Shown in pieces: positions 45,472-53,911 of a stretch of DNA of 64,000 nt. The DNA comes from JAHEEL01 sp963700375. GTDB taxonomy: Bacteria > Actinomycetota > Acidimicrobiia > Spongiisociales > UBA5794. The translations under genes were made by a program, and so were the position numbers. The notes under the pieces are model-generated. The model ran no database searches and was not told the origin of the DNA. It was given only the letters and a program-made list of their open reading frames with translations. The stretch's first letter is position 1. Every line of letters starts with the position of its first letter. The stretch is from contig CAVOXF010000003.1 in NCBI GenBank assembly GCA_963700375.1, positions 62,001-126,000 on the forward strand, written 5' to 3'.

Positions 45472-46102
45472 CTACCCCGCCTGGTTGATGTTCACGCAGA
45501 CGGCGTTGAACTCCTCGCCGCTGCTCTCTTCGGCATAGACATCGAAGCAATCCCCGACCGAGATGAACGTCTCGCTGCCGGTCCCGATCCACATCGTCGA
45601 TCGCTGATCCGGTCCTCCGGTGTCGAGCGACATCGTCTGCTTGTCGAAGGCTTCGCCGCTCCCCGCCGTCCAGTCATCGTAGAATGCCGCGATCTGGTCG
45701 TAGTCACCTTTCGGGTACGTCAGGACGACCATGACGCCCTCTTCCATCTCGACCGAAGTGGTGACGTCTCCGCCCTCGGGGACCGGGATCGTAAGGCTTT
45801 CGGGCATCTCGCTGCCGGCGCCGATGGAGACCGATCCGTCCTCCGACTCCATCTCGATCGTCGCGTCGTCGCCGTCGCCGGACACATTCATCGAAACATC
45901 GCCGTCCTCGGACTCGATGTTGATGGTCATGTCCTCGCCGTCGCCGGACACGTTGACATCGACGTTGCCGTCGACTCCCGACTCGAGCAGCTTGCTCGGT
46001 CAGGTTCTCGGCCACCGTGTCGGATGCGCTCGAGCATGCTGAGGCAAGGAGTGCGAACGCTGCAACGGCGATGAGCGACGCACGGGCTGGTTTGCTGATC
46101 AT
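45472..46102 (-). CDS. Putative lipoprotein with acidic repeat, one frameshift
   Basis: Unrecognised secreted protein of about 210 residues. The N-terminal frame from ATG 46102 gives a lipoprotein signal (ALLASACSSASD) and stops making sense after AENLTE. The downstream frame supplies two related blocks, VSGDGEDMTINIESEDGDVS and VSGDGDDATIEMESEDGSVS, then a compact alpha/beta domain to 45472. Removing one base around 45992-45995 joins them as TEKLLESGVDG. AAGGGG lies nine bases before the ATG. The function is unknown. The acidic repeats may bind Ca2+ or simply be a spacer. Confidence 0.7.
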
Positions 46103-46237
46103 GATCTGATTCCCCTTCACGATCCGGATGAACGGACGACCTTCTTCTCTATCGTCTTCTCAGGTCCGGAACTTGTGCAGGTTCGAACGGCACTACCGGG
46201 CCTCCGTCAACCCTACGCTGCGATCACCGGAACGGAA

Positions 46238-46268
46238 GAGAGGGAGCCGGTCGTACCGACTCCCTCTC
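46238..46268 (-). terminator. Hairpin downstream of the permease gene
   Basis: 9-bp stem gagagggag / ctccctctc enclosing a second short stem (cggt/accg). The minus-strand sequence that follows is UUCCGUU. The rest of the 46103-46293 spacer shows no gene. Confidence 0.55.
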
Positions 46269-46293
46269 GTTGGTGTCGGTGGTTTCCGAGCGG

Positions 46294-47559
46294 TCAGTTC
46301 TCCCGAGTGTCGGAGTCGGCCTGCTTGTACGAGTCTGAGGGCAGCGCCGGGCCAACCTCCAGGCGATCGGCCGGAAGGATCAGGTTCGCGACGACGCCGA
46401 TGACGGCAGCGAGCGCGAGGCCGGAGATCTGTACATCACCGATCTTGAGGGGCGTTGCCAAGCCGCTGATCCCCAGTCCGAAGACCAGGATCAAGCCGAC
46501 GACCAGCATGTTTCGGCCCTTCTTGAAGTCAACTTGGTTCTCGACCAGGGTCCGCAGACCGACGGAGGCGATCATGCCGAAGAGGATGATCGAAAGGCCG
46601 CCGAGCACCGGAGTCGGCACCGTCTGCAGCAGCGCCGCCAGTTTCGGTACGAGCGCCAGGGCAATCGCAAACATGGCCCCGATCCGAAGAATGAACGGAT
46701 CGTAGACCTTGGTGATCGCCAGTACCCCGGTGTTCTCCGAGTAGGTCGTGTTCGGTGGACCGCCAATCAGTCCGGCGAACGCGGTTGCGATGCCGTCTCC
46801 GAGCAGCGTCCGGTTCAGCCCCGGTTCATCCAGGAAGTTCTTTCCGACAACGCCGCCGTTCGCGACGATGTCGCCGACGTGCTCGATCATGGTGACGAAC
46901 GCAATCGGCGCGATGATGGCGATGGCGCCCCACTGGATGTCTCCGAGACCCCACGTGAAGTCGGGCAAGCCGATCCACGCGGCCTCCCCGACGAGATCCC
47001 ACGTGAACCCCTCCAGGAAGATCGCACCGGCGATGAAGCCGACGATCGCCCCGGTGAGGATCGGAAGCATCTGGAACAGGCCACGGAAGAAGATCGCTGC
47101 GATGATCGCGGCGACCAGCGTCACGATGGCCAGCCACCAGGCGCCCTCGGCCATTCCGAGCGCGACCGGCGCCAGCGTCATGCCGATGACGATGATGACG
47201 GGTCCGGTGACAATCGGTGGGAAGATCCTCGTGATCACGGCGTGACCGACGAACGTCACGATGATCGACATGGCTATGTAGAGGACCGCCGCGCCGATGA
47301 TGCCGGCACCGATCGCCTCCCACGAGTAGCCGTCCTCTGCAGCGAGCAGGATCGCCGGGATGAACGCGAACGACGATCCCAGGAAGACCGGGACCATCTG
47401 CTTGGTCACGAGATGGAACAGCAGCGTGCCGATGCCGGCCGCGAGGAGCGCGACCGACGGGTTGAGTCCCGTAAGCAGCGGCACCAGGACGGTGGCTCCA
47501 AACATCGCGATGGTGTGCTGTAGACCCAGCACCACCTTCTTCTGAATCGTCAACTCCAT
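46294..47559 (-). CDS. Uracil/xanthine permease (NCS2 family)
   Basis: 421-residue NCS2 nucleobase:proton symporter with about 12-14 hydrophobic segments, starting MELTIQKKVVLGLQHTIAMFG. The substrate-site region FVTMIEHVGDIVANG, with its conserved Glu-His, and the GGPPNTTYSENTGVLAIT motif are diagnostic for the UraA/PbuX group. The sequence leans towards uracil permease, but xanthine cannot be excluded. It is on the same strand as, and downstream of, the molybdenum hydroxylase/barbiturase cluster, so it is a natural uptake system for the pathway substrate. Confidence 0.92.
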   Translation of the reverse strand: MELTIQKKVVLGLQHTIAMFGATVLVPLLTGLNPSVALLAAGIGTLLFHLVTKQMVPVFLGSSFAFIPAILLAAEDGYSWEAIGAGIIGAAVLYIAMSIIVTFVGHAVITRIFPPIVTGPVIIVIGMTLAPVALGMAEGAWWLAIVTLVAAIIAAIFFRGLFQMLPILTGAIVGFIAGAIFLEGFTWDLVGEAAWIGLPDFTWGLGDIQWGAIAIIAPIAFVTMIEHVGDIVANGGVVGKNFLDEPGLNRTLLGDGIATAFAGLIGGPPNTTYSENTGVLAITKVYDPFILRIGAMFAIALALVPKLAALLQTVPTPVLGGLSIILFGMIASVGLRTLVENQVDFKKGRNMLVVGLILVFGLGISGLATPLKIGDVQISGLALAAVIGVVANLILPADRLEVGPALPSDSYKQADSDTREN

Positions 47560-47582
47560 ATGGTCTCCCTCTCCCACAATCG

Positions 47583-47614
47583 ATGAGAGCCACCCGACCA
47601 GGGGTGGCTCTCAT
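47583..47614. terminator. 13-bp hairpin upstream of the permease
   Basis: Perfect 13-bp stem from atgagagccaccc (47583-47595) to its complement (47602-47614), with a 6-base loop. It lies between the DUF35 gene end and the permease start. It may terminate the upstream operon or form a leader. The sequence from 47615 to 47775 shows nothing else. Confidence 0.55.
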
Positions 47615-47775
47615 TCTTGCCCAACGGACTCATCGTCCGAACCTGACTGGTGGCCGCAGCCCCGGTCAAGACTGTCATGTCTCACTCACCCGGCATCGAT
47701 CGACTACACCCCGGGCCAGCGCACTGCTCGTGCCGTGTCGACGGTTCGGGGTGCCTTCCACGGGCGGGGTGTGCC

Positions 47776-48123
47776 TCATGCCGCTCGGAACACCATCCCG
47801 TAGAAGTCGTTGTACGGTTCTTCCCGCACGACCTCGACGGAACCCTGCACGGCCATGCCGATCGTCGGATCGTCGATATCCAACTGACCCAGCATCCGCA
47901 TCCCGTTCTCCAATTCGACAATGCCGAGGCCGAGCGTAGCGACCTCGTACTGCGCCGGCAGGTTGTACACCGTTGTGTAGGTCAGCAGCCTGCCGGTCTT
48001 CGGCAGCGGCACGGTGTCGAACTCGAAGAAGTCGTTCTGCTTGCAGCCCGAACACACCATCCGGAACGGGTAGTGCATCGTGTCGCACAGGCGGCACCGG
48101 TATGCGTAGATCTCGCGAGCCAT
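47776..48123 (-). CDS. Zn-ribbon/OB-fold protein (DUF35), thiolase partner
   Basis: 115-residue protein with a rubredoxin-like zinc ribbon (Cys10-x2-Cys13 and Cys24-x2-Cys27), followed by an OB fold with the typical GRLLTYTTVYNLP and GLGIVELENGMRMLGQL strands. DUF35 proteins bind acyl-CoA and partner thiolase-fold enzymes, as in ChsH2-Ltp2 and the archaeal thiolase/HMG-CoA synthase complex. Its ATG overlaps the thiolase stop, so the two are almost certainly a complex. Confidence 0.88.
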   Translation of the reverse strand: MAREIYAYRCRLCDTMHYPFRMVCSGCKQNDFFEFDTVPLPKTGRLLTYTTVYNLPAQYEVATLGLGIVELENGMRMLGQLDIDDPTIGMAVQGSVEVVREEPYNDFYGMVFRAA

Positions 48124-49298
48124 CAGTCCTCCCTCTCAAACGTCAAGCACACGACGTTGTTGCCGAACCCGCCGAAGTTGCAGGTGAAGCCGATCTTCGC
48201 ACCGTCGACCTGGCGCTTGCCGCCGTCACCACGCAACTGCGTGACGATCTCCCATGCCTGTGCCACGCCGGTCGCACCGACCGGATGGCCGCGGCCCTTG
48301 AGGCCACCTCCGACATTGATCGGGATCTTCCCGCCAAGCGCGGTCTCGCCCTGCTCCAAAGCAATGTGGCCTTCGCCCTTTGGGAAGAAGCCGACTTCCT
48401 CACTCTCGGCGATCTCGAGGATCGTGAACGCATCGTGCAACTCGGCAACGTCGACGTCCTGGGGCGTGATCCCGGCCATCGCGAACGCGTCCCCGGCAGC
48501 CTTGCGGACGGCAAGCAGGTCGGTCGGGTCTTCGCGCTCGAAGACGGCATGCGTGTCCGTGGCCTGGCCCACACCGGTGATCCTGATCATCGGCCTTCCG
48601 AGCTCCTTGGCCTTCTCCTTCGAGACCAGGACGACGGCCGCACCACCGTCGGAGACGGGGCAGGCATCGAAGAACCGGAGCGGTTCCGCAACGTACGGGT
48701 TGTTGGTCATGGCCTCCGGGGAGTCAAGGATGCCCTCGAGACTGATCTCCTGCTGGAGGTGCGCCCACACGTTGTTGAGCGCCGCATTCTGGTTCTTGAC
48801 GCCGACCATGGCGAGGTGTCGCTCGGTGACGCCGTATTTCTCCATGTAGAGGCGGGTGAACATCGCGGCATGAGCCGGCAGCGTCACGCCGTAGATGTAC
48901 TCCGCGATCGGATGGGTCAGCGTCGCGATGAAGTCCGTGGCTTCGAGATTGTTGACCTCCCTCATCCGCTCAACCCCGGCGACGAGCACCACCTCGTCCA
49001 TGCCGGAAGCAACCGCCTGGAACCCGGCCTTGATCGCCGATCCGCCGGATGCCGGGCCGTTCTCGATGGCGGCCGCGCCGGCCGGGGTGAGGCTGAGGCT
49101 GTCCACCACCGCACTCGCAAGCGCCGTCTGATGGTTCACCCGCGGCCCACCCATGTTGGCCACGTAGACGTCGTCGACCTCGGTGACACCGGCGTCCTTG
49201 AGCGCCATCATCGAGGCGTACGCCGCAATCTCCGAGAGCGCGTACTCCAGTCTCGTGAAGGTGGTGATGCCGATCCCGGCCACGTAGACATCACGCAT
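48123..49298 (-). CDS. Thiolase-fold protein lacking the canonical nucleophile Cys
   Basis: 391-residue SCP2-type thiolase-family protein. The block that normally reads C-A-S-G (nucleophile Cys) is ENGPASGGSA here, so Pro replaces Cys. The later motifs remain: AELHDAF with the catalytic His, NVGGGLKGRGHPVGATG, and CNFGGFGNN with the second Cys. Together with the overlapping DUF35 gene this resembles DUF35-partnered thiolase-fold enzymes such as the Ltp2 aldolases more than a true acetyltransferase. The substrate is unknown. It may process the acyl-CoA end product of the neighbouring pathway. Confidence 0.82.
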   Translation of the reverse strand: MRDVYVAGIGITTFTRLEYALSEIAAYASMMALKDAGVTEVDDVYVANMGGPRVNHQTALASAVVDSLSLTPAGAAAIENGPASGGSAIKAGFQAVASGMDEVVLVAGVERMREVNNLEATDFIATLTHPIAEYIYGVTLPAHAAMFTRLYMEKYGVTERHLAMVGVKNQNAALNNVWAHLQQEISLEGILDSPEAMTNNPYVAEPLRFFDACPVSDGGAAVVLVSKEKAKELGRPMIRITGVGQATDTHAVFEREDPTDLLAVRKAAGDAFAMAGITPQDVDVAELHDAFTILEIAESEEVGFFPKGEGHIALEQGETALGGKIPINVGGGLKGRGHPVGATGVAQAWEIVTQLRGDGGKRQVDGAKIGFTCNFGGFGNNVVCLTFERED

Positions 49299-50049
49299 CT
49301 TCCGACCTCCCCTCCATCTCCCACCGCTCGATCATGAGCGCGGTTGCCGTCGGGTCATACGCCGCTCGGGTCGCGGCCAGCGGATCGAGTGCCGGGGTCG
49401 GCGGATCGGACGGCGGGAGGATCGCCTCCATCGCCTTGTCGAGCAGCTCCGGCGGTACCGGCCGCCGACCGACGACGAGGCTGGAACGTGCCCGGTCGAA
49501 CAGTTCGCGCGTCAGCGCCCAGGAAGGAACACCGCCGAGCTCATGAGGCGTATCGAAGCGCTTCTCGAGTTTGTACTCGATCATCCAGCGACGGAACCCG
49601 ATCGGCGATTCGGCGACGATCAGCACCTCGTCATGCCCGAGTTGGTCGAAGTGGTACTCCATCTTCGCCGCGAAGGCGTGGGCCCCGACACGAAGCCCAC
49701 GCCGGAGAGCCAGCGTGTGCAACGACAGACCCAAGCTCGGGGTCACCTGTCGACCATTGACGATGGCAGCGAGTTCGCCGTCGATTTGCACTGCGAGCAC
49801 GTACTGGTCCTGGAACCGGTACTGGTAGTGAGACAGCAGTTCGGCGTACACGCGGGAGGCGACAACGTCGTAGTAGTCGCGTTCGACATGCAGCAATGGC
49901 TCGACGTGCTTCAGGAGATCGGGAATCTCATCCCGATCGACCCCGCGCACAACCGCCGCTTCGCCGCTGGCGAGCAGCATGTACTTCGGCTCGTAGGGCT
50001 CCATCGGCGACGGTATCGGCCGAAGGATCTTCTCTAGGTCGACGGGCAT
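49291..50049 (-). CDS. Protein of unknown function in the molybdenum hydroxylase cluster
   Basis: 252-residue soluble protein starting MPVDLEKILRPIPSPMEPYEPKY. I do not recognise the family. A central segment (YVLAVQIDGELAAIVNG, LHTLALRRGLRVGAHAF, DEVLIVAESPIGFRRWMIEYKLEKRF) has alternating strands and helices reminiscent of an acyltransferase fold, but no GNAT signature is clear. It overlaps the thiolase start by 8 bp and follows the Mo subunit by 7 bp, so it is co-transcribed with both. Confidence 0.75.
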   Translation of the reverse strand: MPVDLEKILRPIPSPMEPYEPKYMLLASGEAAVVRGVDRDEIPDLLKHVEPLLHVERDYYDVVASRVYAELLSHYQYRFQDQYVLAVQIDGELAAIVNGRQVTPSLGLSLHTLALRRGLRVGAHAFAAKMEYHFDQLGHDEVLIVAESPIGFRRWMIEYKLEKRFDTPHELGGVPSWALTRELFDRARSSLVVGRRPVPPELLDKAMEAILPPSDPPTPALDPLAATRAAYDPTATALMIERWEMEGRSEDA

Positions 50050-50056
50050 CGGTGTT

Positions 50057-52456
50057 CTACTCCTCCTGCTTGCTATCCGACTTGGACTTCTCGAAGAACG
50101 CCATGGAGACCTTCTCCTGGGTGATCGGCATCGACTTGATGCGCACACCGAGCGCGTTGTACACGGCGTTGGCGATCACGGGGGCGGCGGCAATCATCGT
50201 GTGCTCCCCCACGCCCCGGGCTCCGAACGGACCGTCCGGTTGCGGGACCTCGACGATGATCGGAATGATCTCGTCGGGAATGTCGAATGCCGTTGGGATC
50301 TTGTAGTCGGTGAAGGTCGGGTTCATCATCTTCCCGCCCTCGTCGAATCGCATGTCCTCGAACAGAACGGTCGCGAGACCCTGCACCAGTCCGCCCGTGA
50401 TCTGGCCCTTGACCAGATCCGGGTTGATCGCTCGACCCGCGTCCACGGCGAGCGCGGCCTTGCGCACCCAGATCCGTCCGGTCTGCTTGTCGATTTCCAG
50501 GACCACTCCGGTCGCGCCGACGGTGTAGTGGACGTTCGGGTGACCGCCCTGACCGGTCGCCGGGTCGCTGTTGGCGTTGGTGAACTCCGGCATGAACTTC
50601 CCGCTCGCAATGATCGGCCCGCCGCGCCACGTGCCTTCTTCGGTCTGAATGCCGTCGATGACGAAGTCGCGCAGCGGCTTCGAGAAGCTCGGGTCGGTCT
50701 TGCACTTGACCGCTTCGTCTTCGAGATACAGGGAGTCGTCTTCGAATCCGTAGACCTGGTGGATGACGTCGAAGATCTTGGTGCGAGCCTCGATTGCAGC
50801 CTTCTCGACCGCCAGGCCGGAACTCCACGTGACGTGAGAGGCCACCGTCTGCCACTCGTAGGGGTTCCGGTCCGTGTCCGGCGTCTCGACGCGAATCTTG
50901 TCGACCGGTACCGCCAGCACCTCGCCGGCGATCTGGGCCATCACGGTGAGGTATCCCTGGCCGAGTTCCATGCCGGACACCGTGATATTGATCGAGCCGT
51001 CCTCGTTGAACTTGAGGAACGAGGCAGAGGAGGCATTCGGCGGCATCGCGGGCGCCTTCCAGAAGAGCGCCATGCCCTTGCCGATCACCGTATTCGGATT
51101 GTCGGACTCCTCCTCGACTCCCCAGTTGATCGCCGCGGCGGTCTTCTCGATCGCCTCGAGCATCCCAGACGGATTCATGTGAGCGCCGTATGCCAGCTCG
51201 TCGCCTTCGACGATGGCGTTCTTCTTGCGGAACTCGACGGCGTCCATGCCGATCGCCTCCGCGATCCGGTCCATGTGGGATTCGAGGCCGAAGTGGAACT
51301 CCGAGTATCCGAACCCGCGGTACGGGCCGCCCGGCGGCAGGTTGGTATAGATGCAGAGCGAGTCGTTCGTGACGTTCGGAACGCGGTACGGCCCGGTTGC
51401 CGACAAGCCGGCGGCGTTGACGACGTTTGCTCCGTATTCGACATAGGCGCCCGCGTCCCAATAGAGCTTGTGTTCGACGGCGGTGATCGTGCCGTCGTTC
51501 ATCACCCCGACCTTGAGTTCGGCGACGACGCCCTGGCGCTGGTAGGTGTTGTAGAACTCCTGCTCCCGGGTCCAGCGGAGCTTCACCGGACGGCCCTTCA
51601 CCATGGTGGCCATCGCGGCGCCGAGGATCTCCATCGAGACTCCGGCCTTGCCGCCGAAGCCGCCGCCAACGTACGGCGTGATGACGCGCACGTCCTTGTG
51701 GGTGAAGCCCAGCGGTGCAAGCGCCTCGGCAAACAGATGGCGTTGGGTGTGCGGGGACTGCGAGGCGGTCCACACGGTGAGCCGACCGGCCTGGTCGAGT
51801 CTGCTGACCGTCACATGTGGCTCGATCGCGCAATGGGCGTATCGCGGCACGTGGTACGTGTCCTCGAGCACGTAGTCCGCTTCAGCAAAGGCCTTCTCCG
51901 TGTCGCCCTTGCGGATCTTCCGCCAGTGGGCGATGTTCGTGTTGGCCTCGGGGAAGAACCACGGAACGTGGGTGTACTCCGCGAGGTCAGGATGAATCAG
52001 GTCGGCATCGTCGGCTACGGCAGATTTGGGATCGAGGAGCGGCTGGAGCACCTCGTACTCGACCTTGACCAGCTTCGCGGCCCGGACGGCCTGCCGATGG
52101 CTCCTGGCGATGACGCCGGCTACCTGCTCCCCGACGAACCGGACGTAGTCCTGGGCGAAGATGTAGCGATCTTCCATGTACATCCCGAACTTGTACGGGA
52201 AGTCCTTGCCCGTTGCGACGCGCATGACACCGTCCGCCGCTTCGGCTTCGGAGGTGTCGATCGAGACAATCCGTGCGTAGGCGTGGGGGCTTTCGACGAT
52301 GGCGGCGTAGAGGAGGCCGGGCCCGAAGTCGATGTCATCGACGAACTGGGCGGCGCCGCTGATCTTGTCGAGGCCGTCGATTCGCGTGGCCGACGTCCCG
52401 ACGGTCGTGAGATCGTCGGTCGAGGCCTCCGCTTCGAACGGGTAGGTCGTTGTCAT
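50057..52456 (-). CDS. Xanthine dehydrogenase family molybdopterin-binding subunit
   Basis: 799-residue large subunit carrying the molybdenum-cytosine-dinucleotide cofactor. It has RIDGLDKISGAAQFVDDI, YVGGGFGGKAGVSMEI (Mo site glycine-rich loop), PPGGPYRGFGYSE (with the substrate-site Arg) and GARGVGEHTMIAAAPVIANAVY (with the catalytic Glu). It starts at ATG 52456, overlapping the 2Fe-2S gene stop as ATGA. The substrate could be xanthine, uracil, nicotinate or another heterocycle. The adjacent ring-opening amidohydrolase points to a pyrimidine-like substrate. Confidence 0.93.
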   Translation of the reverse strand: MTTTYPFEAEASTDDLTTVGTSATRIDGLDKISGAAQFVDDIDFGPGLLYAAIVESPHAYARIVSIDTSEAEAADGVMRVATGKDFPYKFGMYMEDRYIFAQDYVRFVGEQVAGVIARSHRQAVRAAKLVKVEYEVLQPLLDPKSAVADDADLIHPDLAEYTHVPWFFPEANTNIAHWRKIRKGDTEKAFAEADYVLEDTYHVPRYAHCAIEPHVTVSRLDQAGRLTVWTASQSPHTQRHLFAEALAPLGFTHKDVRVITPYVGGGFGGKAGVSMEILGAAMATMVKGRPVKLRWTREQEFYNTYQRQGVVAELKVGVMNDGTITAVEHKLYWDAGAYVEYGANVVNAAGLSATGPYRVPNVTNDSLCIYTNLPPGGPYRGFGYSEFHFGLESHMDRIAEAIGMDAVEFRKKNAIVEGDELAYGAHMNPSGMLEAIEKTAAAINWGVEEESDNPNTVIGKGMALFWKAPAMPPNASSASFLKFNEDGSINITVSGMELGQGYLTVMAQIAGEVLAVPVDKIRVETPDTDRNPYEWQTVASHVTWSSGLAVEKAAIEARTKIFDVIHQVYGFEDDSLYLEDEAVKCKTDPSFSKPLRDFVIDGIQTEEGTWRGGPIIASGKFMPEFTNANSDPATGQGGHPNVHYTVGATGVVLEIDKQTGRIWVRKAALAVDAGRAINPDLVKGQITGGLVQGLATVLFEDMRFDEGGKMMNPTFTDYKIPTAFDIPDEIIPIIVEVPQPDGPFGARGVGEHTMIAAAPVIANAVYNALGVRIKSMPITQEKVSMAFFEKSKSDSKQEE

Positions 52457-52920
52457 GCCGGCCCCCCCGTGCCGGCGCTCAGCACCGCTTCGATGATCGG
52501 CTCGTATCCGGTACAGCGACAGAGGTTCCCTGCGAGGGCCTCTTGGACATCGTGGCGCGACGGGTTCGGGTTGTGTTCGAGGAGTTCGGTGGCGGCGAGC
52601 ACGATGCCGGGTGCACAGAACCCGCACTGGAACGAGTTGTTACCGATCATGAGATTCTGGAGGTCGCTGAGGCCTCCGAAGTCGAGGCCCTCCACCGTGG
52701 TGACCTCGCGCCCATCGGCTTCGATGGCGAGCACCAGGCAACTCCGCACGGTCCGATCGTCGAGAATGATCGTGCACGAGCCGCAGTCGCCCCGTTCGCA
52801 ACCGATCTTGGGGCTCTTGACCCCGACCTTCTCGCGGAGCACATCGAGCAGCACATCCGCCGGTGCCACTTCCACGGTCCAATCATCACCGTTGACCTTG
52901 ACGTTCAGCTGCATCGCCAT
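52453..52920 (-). CDS. Molybdenum hydroxylase 2Fe-2S subunit
   Basis: 155-residue small subunit with a plant-type ferredoxin domain (CERGDCGSC and a fourth Cys) and a C-terminal helical [2Fe-2S] domain (CGFCAPG and NLCRCTGYEPI). It passes electrons from the Mo site to FAD. It sits between the FAD and Mo subunit genes, with a 4-bp overlap to the latter. Confidence 0.95.
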   Translation of the reverse strand: MAMQLNVKVNGDDWTVEVAPADVLLDVLREKVGVKSPKIGCERGDCGSCTIILDDRTVRSCLVLAIEADGREVTTVEGLDFGGLSDLQNLMIGNNSFQCGFCAPGIVLAATELLEHNPNPSRHDVQEALAGNLCRCTGYEPIIEAVLSAGTGGPA

Positions 52921-52924
52921 CCTC

Positions 52925-53809
52925 TCAGATCAGTCGAGCTCCGTATTCGGGTCCGGTCCCGGAGAGCCGTTCGGCCGCCGCCCACAAGCCTCGTTCCAAC
53001 ATCACTTCGGCCATGCGCGTGCGGTACTCCGCCGACGCTCGCATGTCGGTGATCGGGCTGATCTCGCCATCGACCATCGCGACGGCCTCCGCGACCAGCG
53101 CTGCGTCGAGGGTCTTCCCGTTGAGGGCCGCCTCGATCCGCGTCGACCGGATCGGTGTTGGGGCAACCGCTCCGAATGTGACCCGATAGGTCTCGTCGGG
53201 AAAGGTGACGATGCAAACGGCTGCCTGGGCAAGATCCTCGCCTGCGTATCGCATCAGCTTCACGTAGACACCGCCGTGGGCGCGAAGCTTGATCGTGATC
53301 CGGGTGACGACCTCATCATCGAGTCGGGCTGTCTGACGGAGACCCACGAACCAGTCGTTGATGTCGACCGACCGCTCACCTCCCGGTCCGGCGAGGTGCA
53401 CGGTGGTCTCGAGAGCGAGCAGTACCGGGCCGGCGTCGCACGAGGGCACAGCCGAACAGATGTTGCCGACCATCGTCGCGCGGTTGCGGATACCGGTGGA
53501 GGCCACGGTCTCCGCCATCTCCGCGAGGAGTGGAATGTGCTCGGCGATCAGGTCCGACTCGATCAACTCGGTGAAGGTGACCAGTGATCCGATGCTGAGC
53601 GTGTCGCCGTCGACGGAGATGCCGCTGAGTCCCGGGACGTCCTTGATATCCACAACGAGGTCGGGGCTCACGGCATCGTCGCGCAGCCAAGCCACGAGAT
53701 CGGTACCACCTGCGAGGACGCGGACCGAGCCGGGATAGTCCGAAAGAACGCCGATTGCCTCTGCAAGCGACGTAGGTCGTCGATAGTCGAACTCGTGGGC
53801 GATGACCAA
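52925..53809 (-). CDS. Molybdenum hydroxylase FAD-binding subunit
   Basis: 294-residue medium subunit. FDYRRPTSLAEAIGVL and VLAGGTDLVAWLRDD form the FAD pyrophosphate site. TGIRNRATMVGNICSAVPSCD is the second FAD motif. The C-terminal CO-dehydrogenase flavoprotein-like domain follows. The start is TTG at 53809 with AGGAGG five bases upstream. It is the first of the three subunit genes and lies 102 bp after the DUF1116 gene, so a separate promoter here is possible (a TAAGAT box, plus 53837-53842). Confidence 0.93.
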   Translation of the reverse strand: MVIAHEFDYRRPTSLAEAIGVLSDYPGSVRVLAGGTDLVAWLRDDAVSPDLVVDIKDVPGLSGISVDGDTLSIGSLVTFTELIESDLIAEHIPLLAEMAETVASTGIRNRATMVGNICSAVPSCDAGPVLLALETTVHLAGPGGERSVDINDWFVGLRQTARLDDEVVTRITIKLRAHGGVYVKLMRYAGEDLAQAAVCIVTFPDETYRVTFGAVAPTPIRSTRIEAALNGKTLDAALVAEAVAMVDGEISPITDMRASAEYRTRMAEVMLERGLWAAAERLSGTGPEYGARLI

Positions 53810-53911
53810 GACAACCTCCTACGATCCGATTCCAGGATCTTACAACTCTCGAACCCGGCGCCGGGCTGAATCCGCCCCATGCGTGCCCCGCTTCTCCTCC
53901 TGTCTCACCGC

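Noticed and set aside
50201..53587. Open frame of 1128 codons on the plus strand, antisense to the Mo hydroxylase genes
   Set aside because: It is a codon-bias shadow. GC-rich third positions remove stops on the opposite strand. It spans three clearly homologous genes and has no recognisable domain or ribosome site.
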